Notes under the pieces: model-generated
Seen by the model: only the letters and a program-made list of their open reading frames with translations
The model's database searches: none
What the model was told of the DNA's origin: nothing
NCBI GenBank assembly: GCA_002967005.1
Contig: PPEA01000430.1
Span: forward strand, 1-37,179
Source of the DNA: Mycobacterium talmoniae
GTDB lineage: Bacteria > Actinomycetota > Actinomycetes > Mycobacteriales > Mycobacteriaceae
Length of the DNA stretch: 37,179 bases
Direction of reading: 5' to 3'
Made by a program: the position numbers and the translations under genes
Part shown: piece after piece, positions 25,148-32,882 of the stretch
Position numbering within the stretch: the first letter of the stretch is position 1
How the letters are laid out: each line of letters starts with the position of its first letter

Positions 25148-25334
25148 CGCCGCGGCGCGGTCGGCCGACGACGCGGCACTACGGGCGGGACTCGTCTCGT
25201 CGATGGTGGTGGGCCTCGTCGTGGGACGGCGAATCGTCGGCGTCCCGGTCTTGGCGAACGCGGACCTCGAAACGCTGGTGGCGCTCCTTGCGCCCGCGGT
25301 GCAAAACGTGCTGACGTCGGGGGAGAACGCCTGA
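25130..25334 (+). pseudogene. C-terminal remnant of a TetR-family regulator
   Basis: The plus-strand frame reads ARSADDAALRAGLVSSMVVG, then RRIVGVPVLANADLETLVALL and a C-terminal tail, ending at 25334. This is the usual C-terminal helix pair of actinobacterial TetR regulators (residues equivalent to the last 60-65). No DNA-binding domain or start precedes it; instead the sequence turns into the CocE-like remnant on the opposite strand. Confidence 0.55.
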
Positions 25335-25393
25335 GACTGGTCTGGCTGAACGCAACTCAGCTCGCCAGCTGGCCCCATGGAAGACTGCCGCTC

Positions 25394-25681
25394 GTGGCTT
25401 ACGACATTCACATCAAGACCGCTGACGGCGGTGTCGCCTACCTGAACGCGTTCAGCTACGGACTCAAGGACGGGATGATCCTGTGGGTCCAGGCCGGCGA
25501 CGACCTGGACCACGCGGACACGATCCACTTTGCCCCGGGCTATTGGCAGCAGTACGTCGTCGACCCGCACAGCGCCGACCCCCTCGACCTCGGCCTGGAC
25601 GCCGAAGACGACGAGTACGAAGACGACGACGACTACGAACCCGACGAGGACTACGAAGACGATGAGGACGAGGGCGAATAG
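25394..25681 (+). CDS. Acidic hypothetical protein (95 residues)
   Basis: From GTG 25394 the N-terminal part is a small folded-looking domain (AYDIHIKTADGGVAYLNAF, GMILWVQAGDDLDHADTIHF) and the last 30 residues are nearly all Asp, Glu and Tyr. The frame is open for at least 20 codons further upstream, reading LVWLNATQLASWPHGRLPLV, and this looks coding too; a CTG there overlaps the TetR stop (CTGA), so translation may begin earlier. I recognise no family. The acidic tail suggests binding to a basic partner, which is a guess. Confidence 0.55.
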   Translation: MAYDIHIKTADGGVAYLNAFSYGLKDGMILWVQAGDDLDHADTIHFAPGYWQQYVVDPHSADPLDLGLDAEDDEYEDDDDYEPDEDYEDDEDEGE

Positions 25682-25701
25682 GCCCTAAGCGCCAAGCCCG
25701 A

Positions 25702-26778
25702 TCAGGCGTCGATCACCACGCGGCCACCGTGGGCCCGTGAGACGCAGACCAGCATTTCGTCGTCGCCCTCGGCGGCGCGGCCCCGGCGATCGACGTCCCC
25801 GCACAGCACCTTGACCTTGCAGGTGCCGCAGAACCCCTGCTGGCAGGAGTACGGCGTCGTCTGGTCGCGGTCGCGCATCACGTCCAGCGCCGACCGGTTG
25901 GCCGGCACGGACAGCACCCGCTGCGAGCGCGCCAGCTCCAGCTCGAAGGGCACACCGTCGACCACCGGCGGCGGGCCGAACCGTTCATAGTGCAGCGGGG
26001 CATCGGCGTGTTCGTCGCGTGCGGTGCGCACCGCCTCCAGCATGGCGGTGGGGCCGCACACGTACACCGCGGTAGCCGGCCCGGCGTCGGCCAGCAGCTC
26101 CTCGGCGGTGGGGACGCGGCCGCGCTCGTCGTCGGCCCACACCGTCACCCGGTCCGGCGCGACCGCCAGCACCTCATCCAGCAGCGGCATGTACTCCCGG
26201 CTGCGGCCGGCATACACGGCGCGCCAATTGATTCCGCGCTGCTGGGCCGCCCGCATCATCGGCAGGATGGGGGTCACACCGATGCCGCCGAGCACAAACA
26301 ACACCTCTTGCTCGTCGGTGACGAGATAGAACGCGTTGCGGGGACCTTCGAAGACCAGGGTGTCGCCCACGTCGAAGGTGTCGTGCATCTCGATCGAGCC
26401 GCCGCCGCCGTCGGCGATCCGGCGCACCGCGATGCGGTAGTCGGTGCGCCGCCCGGGCGGCCCGCACAGCGAGTACTGCCGACGCCGACCCGAGGACAGA
26501 CGCACGTCGATGTGCGCGCCGGGCGTCCAGGACGGCAGCAAGCCACCATCGGGGTCGGCCAGCGTCAACGCCACCACGTCCGGGGTGAGCAGTTCGCGTT
26601 TGGTGACCACCGCGGTGGTGGTGCGCTGCACCGGCACCACCCGCGTCGGTGTCCACCGTGACGCCGACGCGAAGCCGCCGAACAGCACACCCGCGCCCCA
26701 TAGCGCGGAGTACATCCGGTCACGTTTGCGGCGGCCGTACAGGTCGGCCGGTCTGCTGCTCCACATCGTCTGCGACAC
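25702..26778 (-). CDS. Ferredoxin-fused FAD/NAD(P) reductase (PDR/VanB type)
   Basis: This 358-residue protein has an FAD domain with RRQYSLCGPP, an NAD domain with VLGGIGVTPILPM and CGPTAMLEAV, and a C-terminal plant-type 2Fe-2S domain with YSCQQGFCGTCKVKVL and a final Cys in MLVCVS. It passes electrons from NAD(P)H to an oxygenase. The N-terminus before residue 50 is an extra stretch not typical of the family. It is the last gene of a tight operon (10 bases after the epoxide-hydrolase-like gene), so its partner oxygenase is likely encoded there, the ExxH-rich metalloprotein being the best candidate. Confidence 0.93.
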   Translation of the reverse strand: MSQTMWSSRPADLYGRRKRDRMYSALWGAGVLFGGFASASRWTPTRVVPVQRTTTAVVTKRELLTPDVVALTLADPDGGLLPSWTPGAHIDVRLSSGRRRQYSLCGPPGRRTDYRIAVRRIADGGGGSIEMHDTFDVGDTLVFEGPRNAFYLVTDEQEVLFVLGGIGVTPILPMMRAAQQRGINWRAVYAGRSREYMPLLDEVLAVAPDRVTVWADDERGRVPTAEELLADAGPATAVYVCGPTAMLEAVRTARDEHADAPLHYERFGPPPVVDGVPFELELARSQRVLSVPANRSALDVMRDRDQTTPYSCQQGFCGTCKVKVLCGDVDRRGRAAEGDDEMLVCVSRAHGGRVVIDA

Positions 26779-26788
26779 AAAACTCTCG

Positions 26789-27694
26789 CTATCTCTGTCG
26801 AATCTTCTCGACCCATTCGCCGGTCAGCTCCGCGATGACCTCGGGACGCGAGCTCACCACCCAGTGCCCGCCCTCGATGGGAACCACCCGGCCGTCGGCC
26901 GGGATCGCGCCGGTGAACCGCTGCAACGCGGGGGACACGAAGTAGTCCTGGCGGGCGACCAGCACCTGCACCGGGACGCTGGTCTGCGGCAGCTGCGCCG
27001 GCGGCGCGAAGATCGGTGCGGGCATGTTGGCGCGGTACAGGTTGAGCCCGTTGAGGTAATCGCGGGCGGATCGGTAGTCCGCCGGGCGATGCCTGCGGGT
27101 ACCGGAGCGGCCGATATAACCCACCGCTTCAAAGACTTTCGCCGTCGCACCGGCCCGGATCGCCAGCTCCGGCACCCGCGGGCACAAGAAGAACCAGATG
27201 TAGCTGGAAGCCAGGATCTGTTTGGCGACGTCGAACACGGCGCGCGGGGTGCGCGCTGACCGCAGAAACTTGCCCGCGTAGTTCAGGTGCGGCCCGGAAA
27301 TCGAGGTCAACGAGGCGATCTTGCCCATTACCGCGTCGTCGGTGACCGCCGCCCAGCACTGGATCGAGCCCCAGTCGTGGCCCACCAGGTGAACCTGGCC
27401 CACCCCCAGGCTGTCGATCACCGCACCGACATCGGCAACCAGGTGGCCGAACCGGTACCCCGACCGGTCGGCCGGCGTTGCTGATTCACCGGCCCCCCGC
27501 ACGTCGTAGGCCACGACGTTGTAGCGGTCGGCCAGCTGCTCGGCGACCCCGTCCCACACGTGGTGGTTATCCGGGTAGCCGTGCACCGCCAGCACGGTCG
27601 GGCGGTCCGGGTCGAGCTCGCCGTAGCGGTGTACGGCCAGGGTGACGCCGTCCGGCGCGGTGACGGCGGTGGCTGTTGCCGGTGTGGTGATCAT
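26789..27694 (-). CDS. Epoxide-hydrolase-like alpha/beta hydrolase (EphD hydrolase-domain type)
   Basis: This 301-residue hydrolase has the oxyanion motif HGYPDNHHVW and a nucleophile elbow GHDWGS with Asp rather than Ser, as in epoxide hydrolases and haloalkane dehalogenases. It also has YDVRGAGES and a C-terminal EGGHWV with the catalytic His. It resembles the hydrolase half of mycobacterial EphD. The substrate would be an epoxide, lactone or halide; the operon favours a lipid-derived one. The start is six bases after the metalloprotein stop. Confidence 0.87.
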   Translation of the reverse strand: MITTPATATAVTAPDGVTLAVHRYGELDPDRPTVLAVHGYPDNHHVWDGVAEQLADRYNVVAYDVRGAGESATPADRSGYRFGHLVADVGAVIDSLGVGQVHLVGHDWGSIQCWAAVTDDAVMGKIASLTSISGPHLNYAGKFLRSARTPRAVFDVAKQILASSYIWFFLCPRVPELAIRAGATAKVFEAVGYIGRSGTRRHRPADYRSARDYLNGLNLYRANMPAPIFAPPAQLPQTSVPVQVLVARQDYFVSPALQRFTGAIPADGRVVPIEGGHWVVSSRPEVIAELTGEWVEKIRQR

Positions 27695-27700
27695 CGGTGC

Positions 27701-28609
27701 TCAGTGCGCCGCGCGCGCGGCAGGTGATTTGGCCAGGTACTCCACCGCGCGTCCCACCCCGCCCAGCTTGGACGGATGGAAGTTCGGCTTGTAGTAGGCG
27801 CTAATGACCCCCAAGAACTGGAACGGCCCGGGCACCAAACCCCGGCGCGCGGCGCGGAAGTAGTCGCGCCAGCGCACTTTGGTCCCGGGTGGCAGCAGCG
27901 GGTCGATCGAGTACATGAACCGCACCCCGCGGGCAAACAACCACGCCATCACCGGCGTCACCAGCAGCTGGGTGCGCACTTGCCGCCAATAGCCGACGCG
28001 CAGATGCTTCATGGTGTCGAAGGCCACGGCCTTGTGCTCGACCTCCTCGGCGCCGTGCCAGCGGATCAGATCCAGCATCACCGGGTCGGTGCCGAGCGCA
28101 TCCAGTTGCGGGGTGTCGAGGATCCATTCCCCCAAGATTGCGGTGTAGTGCTCCAGGGCGGCGACGATCGCCACCCGCTCCGCCAACCAGCTGCGCTGCC
28201 GCCGCCGGCTCCACCGGGGCCGGTCACCGACCACCCGGCCGAACAGCCAGGTGAGTTGGTCGGTGAACGGGGAAAGGTCAATGCCTTTGGCGGTCAAGTG
28301 GTCCGCCACCCCGGCGTGCGCCTGCGAGTGCATGGCCTCCTGGGCGATGAAGCCCTGCACATCCAACCGCAGCTGGTCGTCCTTGATCAACGGCAACGCT
28401 TGCTTGAACACGTCGACGATGAACTCCTCGCCGGCCGGCAGCAGCAGGTGCAGCACGTTGCAGAAATGGGTCGCGAACGGCTCGTTGGGCACGTAGTGCA
28501 TCGGCAGGTTCGCCCAATCGAACTCGACGTCCCGCGCCTGCAGGACGAGTCGCTCGTGATCGAGCGACTCCTCCCGCGGACCCGTTGCCTGATCATCGAT
28601 GGTGAACAT
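27701..28609 (-). CDS. PF10118-type predicted metal-dependent hydrolase (ferritin-like metal site)
   Basis: This 302-residue protein has a helical core with two carboxylate-His motifs: FIAQEAMHSQAH and WHGAEEVEHKAVAFD, with further Glu residues in AGEEFIVDVF and ALEHYTAILGEW. This E...ExxH...E...EExxH pattern is what ferritin-like diiron proteins use, although the family is named a metal-dependent hydrolase. ATG at 28609 has GGGAGG five bases upstream. It is the second gene of the operon, 13 bases after the FAAL megaenzyme. With the ferredoxin reductase it could form an oxygenase acting on the aldehyde or acyl product; this role is inferred. Confidence 0.82.
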   Translation of the reverse strand: MFTIDDQATGPREESLDHERLVLQARDVEFDWANLPMHYVPNEPFATHFCNVLHLLLPAGEEFIVDVFKQALPLIKDDQLRLDVQGFIAQEAMHSQAHAGVADHLTAKGIDLSPFTDQLTWLFGRVVGDRPRWSRRRQRSWLAERVAIVAALEHYTAILGEWILDTPQLDALGTDPVMLDLIRWHGAEEVEHKAVAFDTMKHLRVGYWRQVRTQLLVTPVMAWLFARGVRFMYSIDPLLPPGTKVRWRDYFRAARRGLVPGPFQFLGVISAYYKPNFHPSKLGGVGRAVEYLAKSPAARAAH

Positions 28610-28622
28610 CGTGACCTCCCTG

Positions 28623-31600
28623 CTAATACCTAATGTCGTTGCTCTGGCTGGGCGGGCTAGGCGCTGCGTTGCGCCTCTTCAGCTCGGTGATCAGCCGCTC
28701 GCGCTGGAGGAACCGCACCAGGTCGTCGATCGTCTCGGCCAGCGCCGGCTCGTGCGTGCGAACCTTGGCCAGCTCGCGCGCCTGACGGTACTGGGCGTTG
28801 TCGTAGCGCTTGTCCCGCATCGCGGTGATCTTGCCGGCCGACCGGGTGAGGAAATCGACCAGCGGGTACAGCGGGTCGCCCGGCGTGGCGCGGTGGTTGA
28901 CCTCCGTGGTGAAGGACGGGATGTCATGGTAGGCGAACCGGTAGCCGTAGCGCTCGGACAACACCCGGGTGACATCGGTGAGGTTGTAGTAGTCATCGGC
29001 GGTCAGGTTGAACACGGTGCCGGCCTCACTCGGCACGTCCATCAGCGCGACGATGTGCTCGGCGATCAGATCCGCTGGCAGCAGGCTGATCTGGTTCAGC
29101 GCGTTGACGGCCACCCCGTGCTCGATCATGAACGCGGTCAGCCGCACCAGGATGTCGTCGGAGCTGCCGAAGCCCGCGCTGGTGGGGGAGATCAGCGACG
29201 GCCGGTAGATCCGCACGTCGAGCCCTTGCTGCTGGGCGGACAGCACCAGCTGCTCGGCGACCCACTTGGTCTGCGAGTAGCCGAAGTCCAGGCCGGCCAT
29301 CTCCTCGTTCGCGTAGTCCTCGCCGACCACCGGCATGGTGCTCCAGCCGTAGATGAAGGTGCTGGAGACCAGGTGGAAGGCCTTCCGGTGCGCGGTCATG
29401 GCCAGCCGCAACAGCTCCCAGGTGCCGACCACGTTGGTGGACCGCAGCGCGTCGTAGGTCCGGATGTAGTTGACCAGGGCGCCGTTGTGGACGATCGCGT
29501 CGACGCTTTCGGCCAGCTGCTGGAACCCGGCCTCGCCGAGACCCAGGTGCGGTTCGGCCAGATCCCCGCAGATCACCTGCACCCGCGCCCGGACCTCGGA
29601 TTCCCGCGCCGGGGACCAGATCTGAGCCTGCCGCAGGCCGGCGATGATCCGGTCCAGGCCGTGTGCCGCATCGGTGCCGCGAACCAGCGCGTGGATGCGG
29701 TAGGACGTCTGGTCCAACAGGTTGGCCAGCAGGAACGGCCCGAGGAACCCGGTCGCACCGGTGAGCAGGATGTCGCTGGGCGCACCCGATCGCGCGGGCG
29801 GCAGCGCCGGCAGGGGCAGTTGGGTGTCGGCGCGCATCTGGTTGGTCTCGTACGCGTCGTAGTCGGCGCGAATCTGATCCAGCGCCTGCCGCAGTGTGTC
29901 CAGCCCCTGCCCGGACTCGTCGCCGAACTGCTGCACCAGGCCGAAGAACTCGGCGACCGTCAGCCGCTGCAGCAGCCGGGTGTTGACCTCCTCGGCCAGC
30001 CCGCCGGCGCCGTGCTCTTCCAGCAAGGCCTGCAGGTCGGTGCGCAGCTGGGCCAGCGCCAGCGAGTCGATACCGAGGTCGGCGAACGAGCAGTCCTCGG
30101 TCCCGGTCAGGTCGTAGCTTTCGATGAGGTCACGGAACCGCTCCAGCGGACCCACGGCGATGGCCGGCGCTTCCTGAACCTGGTGGGTGTAGCTGCCCAG
30201 CACGGTCAGCTTGCCGTCCAGCCAGAGCTGGCGGGTCCGCGCGCGCTGGATCTTGCCCGACGTGGTCTTGGGAATGCTGCGCGGCGGCGCGAACAGGATG
30301 GTGTGCGGATCGATGTGGCAGTGCCGGCGGATGGCGCGTGCCAGCATCTTGCCGTCGGGCAGTGCCTGCTGGTCCCGCACCTCGGCGACCACGACCAGCG
30401 CTTCCTGGTCGTCGCGCTCGACGGAGAAGGCGGCGACGCAGCCGTTGCGGATCTGCGGGGCCGACCGCTCCGCGATGGCTTCGATGTCGGAGGGGTAGCA
30501 GTTGACGCCGCGGACGATGATCAGGTCCTTGGTCCGGCCGCAGACGAACAGCTCACCCTCGTACAGGAAGCCGATGTCACCGGTGCGCAGGTAGGTGTGC
30601 TCGTCGTCGCCGACGATGCGGGCTTCGAACGTCTCCGCGCTGGCCTCGGGGCGGTGCCAGTAGCCGCCGCCCTTGGACGCGCCGGCCACCCAGATCTCGC
30701 CGATCCGGTTCTCGCCCTGGTCCCGATGCGTGTCGGGCTCGACGATGCGGATCACGTTTCCGGCGATGGGCTTGCCGGAGCTCACCAGCGGGGTCTGGTT
30801 GTTGTTCTCGGGCAGGGCCTTTTCGATCCGCACCAGGTTCTGCTCCAGCGCCCGCTTGTTCACCGTCACGGTCTGACGGCCCCACAGCGACACGCCCAGG
30901 GTGTTTTCGGCCAAACCGAACGCGCCGGTCACCGCGTCGGGCCGCAGGCCGTAGGGGGCGAAGCGCTCCCGGAAGCGGGTGAAGGTCTTGTCCCGCAGCG
31001 GCTCTGCGCCGACGACCACGCTGTCCAGGCTGCTCAGGTCGATGCCGGCCAGCTCGGAGTCGGGCAGCTTGTCCTCCCGCAGGCAGTACTCCAGGCCGAA
31101 GTTCGGCGACGGCGCGTGACTGGCACCCGTCTCGCTGATGAGCCGCAGCCAGGACGACGGCCGCTGCAGGAAGTCCACCGGCGACATGCCGTGGGTGGTC
31201 CCGCCGAGCACCATGATGAACAGGTAGGCGGAGATCAAGCCCATGTCGTGGTGCTGCGGCAGCCAGCTGGCCGCCACCAGCGCGCCGTCGAAGGCCGAGG
31301 CGTTGGCGATGATGTTCGCGTGGCTGACGATCACACCCTTGGGGTCGCTGGTGGAGCCGGAGGTGTACTGCAGGAACAGCACCTCGCCGGGGGTGTCGGC
31401 CACACGGGTGCCGCCGAAGTCCTGCGTGGCGTCGGTGGCGAACCAGGGCAGCTCCGGCAGCTGCGCGATGTCGGCCCAGGGCAGCCCACCCTGCTGGTTG
31501 CCGAGCAGCAGCCGGAAGTCGTACTCGAGCTGTTTGGTGGACAGCACCGCCTTGGCCTGGGAATCCCGCGCGATGAAGCTGAGCTTGGCCAGGCCCGCCT

Positions 31601-31904
31601 CGAACGACATCGGCAACGGGGGGCTGACCGGGACGGCGATCACCCCGATGCGTGCGCAGGCGTAGAACGCCGCCACCATCTCCAGCCCCGGCGGGTAGAC
31701 CAGCAGCGCCCGGTCTCCGCGCTGCAGCCCGGCCTCGGTGGACAGGTAGGAGGCCAGCTCGCGGGTGCGCTCCGCGAAGCTCTGGTAGGTGTAGTGCTCG
31801 AGCTCGCGGCCCTCGACGTCGACAAACCGGAAGACGGTCTGGTCGGGCTTCTGCGCTTCCCATGTCTGCAGGTAGTCGATCAGCGTCTTCATCGTCGGCG
31901 CCAT
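28623..31904 (-). CDS. FAAL - acyl carrier - thioester reductase megaenzyme
   Basis: The start is ATG 31904, with GGAAGAG upstream; the open frame extends back to TTG 31916. The 1093-residue protein has an adenylation domain of fatty-acyl-AMP ligase type (LQYTSGSTSDPKGV, SWLPQHHDMGL, FLYEGELFVCGRTKD, PKTTSGKIQR). A carrier domain follows with phosphopantetheine Ser614 in DLGIDSLALAQL. The last part is an extended-SDR thioester reductase with TGATGFLG (about 713-720) and YSQTKW (about 875). It would activate a fatty acid as AMP ester, load it on its own carrier and release it reductively as an aldehyde or alcohol. Unlike carboxylic acid reductases, its first domain is FAAL-like, so it resembles a lipopeptide-style starter-terminator in one chain. 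The chain length is unknown. Confidence 0.9.
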   Translation of the reverse strand: MAPTMKTLIDYLQTWEAQKPDQTVFRFVDVEGRELEHYTYQSFAERTRELASYLSTEAGLQRGDRALLVYPPGLEMVAAFYACARIGVIAVPVSPPLPMSFEAGLAKLSFIARDSQAKAVLSTKQLEYDFRLLLGNQQGGLPWADIAQLPELPWFATDATQDFGGTRVADTPGEVLFLQYTSGSTSDPKGVIVSHANIIANASAFDGALVAASWLPQHHDMGLISAYLFIMVLGGTTHGMSPVDFLQRPSSWLRLISETGASHAPSPNFGLEYCLREDKLPDSELAGIDLSSLDSVVVGAEPLRDKTFTRFRERFAPYGLRPDAVTGAFGLAENTLGVSLWGRQTVTVNKRALEQNLVRIEKALPENNNQTPLVSSGKPIAGNVIRIVEPDTHRDQGENRIGEIWVAGASKGGGYWHRPEASAETFEARIVGDDEHTYLRTGDIGFLYEGELFVCGRTKDLIIVRGVNCYPSDIEAIAERSAPQIRNGCVAAFSVERDDQEALVVVAEVRDQQALPDGKMLARAIRRHCHIDPHTILFAPPRSIPKTTSGKIQRARTRQLWLDGKLTVLGSYTHQVQEAPAIAVGPLERFRDLIESYDLTGTEDCSFADLGIDSLALAQLRTDLQALLEEHGAGGLAEEVNTRLLQRLTVAEFFGLVQQFGDESGQGLDTLRQALDQIRADYDAYETNQMRADTQLPLPALPPARSGAPSDILLTGATGFLGPFLLANLLDQTSYRIHALVRGTDAAHGLDRIIAGLRQAQIWSPARESEVRARVQVICGDLAEPHLGLGEAGFQQLAESVDAIVHNGALVNYIRTYDALRSTNVVGTWELLRLAMTAHRKAFHLVSSTFIYGWSTMPVVGEDYANEEMAGLDFGYSQTKWVAEQLVLSAQQQGLDVRIYRPSLISPTSAGFGSSDDILVRLTAFMIEHGVAVNALNQISLLPADLIAEHIVALMDVPSEAGTVFNLTADDYYNLTDVTRVLSERYGYRFAYHDIPSFTTEVNHRATPGDPLYPLVDFLTRSAGKITAMRDKRYDNAQYRQARELAKVRTHEPALAETIDDLVRFLQRERLITELKRRNAAPSPPSQSNDIRY

Positions 31905-31962
31905 CCTCTCTTCCAATCGGCCTTAGCCGGAATCAACGTCCTTCACCACAATCGGTAAGGAG

Positions 31963-31983
31963 ATACTAGCGCCGCCAGGCGGC
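31963..31983 (-). promoter_or_regulatory. Candidate promoter of the FAAL operon with a short palindrome
   Basis: On the minus strand a TAGTAT -10-like box (31968-31963) lies about 60 bases before the ATG. Just upstream is the perfect palindrome GCCGCCAGGCGGC (31971-31983), six pairs around one base, at a position where a regulator could contact the promoter. No clear -35 box is seen. It is weak evidence, based on position and symmetry. Confidence 0.35.
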
Positions 31984-32541
31984 CTCAAGCAAAGTCATTT
32001 GGATCGTTTTGGCCGGTGTGTATTAAATTCACAAGAATCTCCCAGGCTAACTCGGATATATTCCAGAACTTCCGTATTTGTGCAGTGCAGCGCGCTACGT
32101 TTCCTGGTGCCAGGATTAACGAATTCACGTAATCGAGTAGCTCTGCGGATACTGCGATGCGTATCTCAGTAGATGCCGTCTGAACTGCAGAATTGTAGCT
32201 GAGTATGCAGATACGCCGATACTGAAGTGCGGATCTACGCGCTTGTTCATTCAATGATCGTTGGGCTGGAGTTCACCCGATAGTACCGCGTAGGGCCAGG
32301 TCGTCGGCGGACTCATGACGGCCTATCCGCAAACATGTATACCGCAGCATTGAGGTGCTATACCAGCCAAGCTCGCGGCTCCACAGCAACCTTGGCTGAT
32401 GGCGCCGACGGAAACGTGCCGCTGCTATCGGGGACTCCGCAGCCGGCGAAGCGCGGCATTCCTGCCGGGGCTCCTGGGGGTCCAGCGACATCGCGTAACG
32501 CCACCCGCTCCGGGGACGCGCGTCCCGTCCATCGTCACTGA
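31984..32541. other. AT-richer intergenic stretch, no convincing gene
   Basis: This stretch between the FAAL operon and the small RHH gene has visibly lower GC than its surroundings (runs such as TATTAAATTCACAAGAATCT). A minus-strand frame at 31985-32254 could encode 89 residues, but it begins with TTG and has no ribosome-binding site. Other open frames are short or antisense to the RHH gene. I see no RNA gene, repeat or insertion sequence here. Confidence 0.5.
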
Positions 32542-32577
32542 TGTCCTCATATACTGACACAAGCCGAAGAAGGGAGG
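32542..32577 (+). promoter_or_regulatory. Promoter, candidate operator and ribosome-binding site of the small RHH gene
   Basis: A TATACT -10 box (32550-32555) lies inside an imperfect palindrome TGTCCTCATATACTGACA (32542-32559), whose TGTC/GACA ends and ATAT-like centre are symmetric (6 of 9 pairs). GGGAGG (32572-32577) stands nine bases before the ATG at 32587. A symmetric site over the -10 box is where a ribbon-helix-helix protein would repress its own gene. Confidence 0.42.
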
Positions 32578-32586
32578 TCGCACCAA

Positions 32587-32868
32587 ATGAGCAACGACAG
32601 GTCCCGCACACCGTCCAGGCCCTCGGTCGCCGCCGCGCCGACCCAACCCGTCGTCATCGGACAGCCGCGGATCCAGCGCACCCGGCGCACCGTCGACTTG
32701 CCACTGGCCCAACACCGCGCCCTCGACAACTGGCAGCGCGAAGCCGCCGACCGGCTGGGGCTCGCGCGGGTGACCGGCCAGGAGGTTCTCGCCGCGCTCA
32801 TCGACCAGCTGCTGGCCGACCCCAAACTCTCCGCCCAGATCACCCACGCCATCCGCACCCGGCGCTGA
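32587..32868 (+). CDS. Small ribbon-helix-helix-like DNA-binding protein
   Basis: This 93-residue protein has a disordered basic N-terminus (first 30 residues) and then RRTVDLPLAQHRALDNWQRE, a beta strand followed by helices, ending ALIDQLLADPKLSAQIT. This layout resembles RHH proteins such as plasmid ParG/CopG-like accessory partition proteins that are also autorepressors. No partition ATPase (ParA) or toxin gene is beside it, so it stands alone here, perhaps as a relic of a mobile element. The GGGAGG ribosome-binding site makes the start certain. Confidence 0.6.
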   Translation: MSNDRSRTPSRPSVAAAPTQPVVIGQPRIQRTRRTVDLPLAQHRALDNWQREAADRLGLARVTGQEVLAALIDQLLADPKLSAQITHAIRTRR

Positions 32869-32882
32869 GCGTCCACCGACCG

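Noticed and set aside
28599..31958. A 1119-codon open frame on the plus strand opposite the FAAL megaenzyme
   Set aside because: It is a shadow of GC-biased third positions: no domains, composition dominated by Gly, Val, Gln and His, and the minus-strand protein has full family motifs.
31985..32254. An 89-codon minus-strand frame
   Set aside because: TTG start, no ribosome-binding site, no recognisable domain, in an AT-richer stretch where chance frames differ from neighbours.
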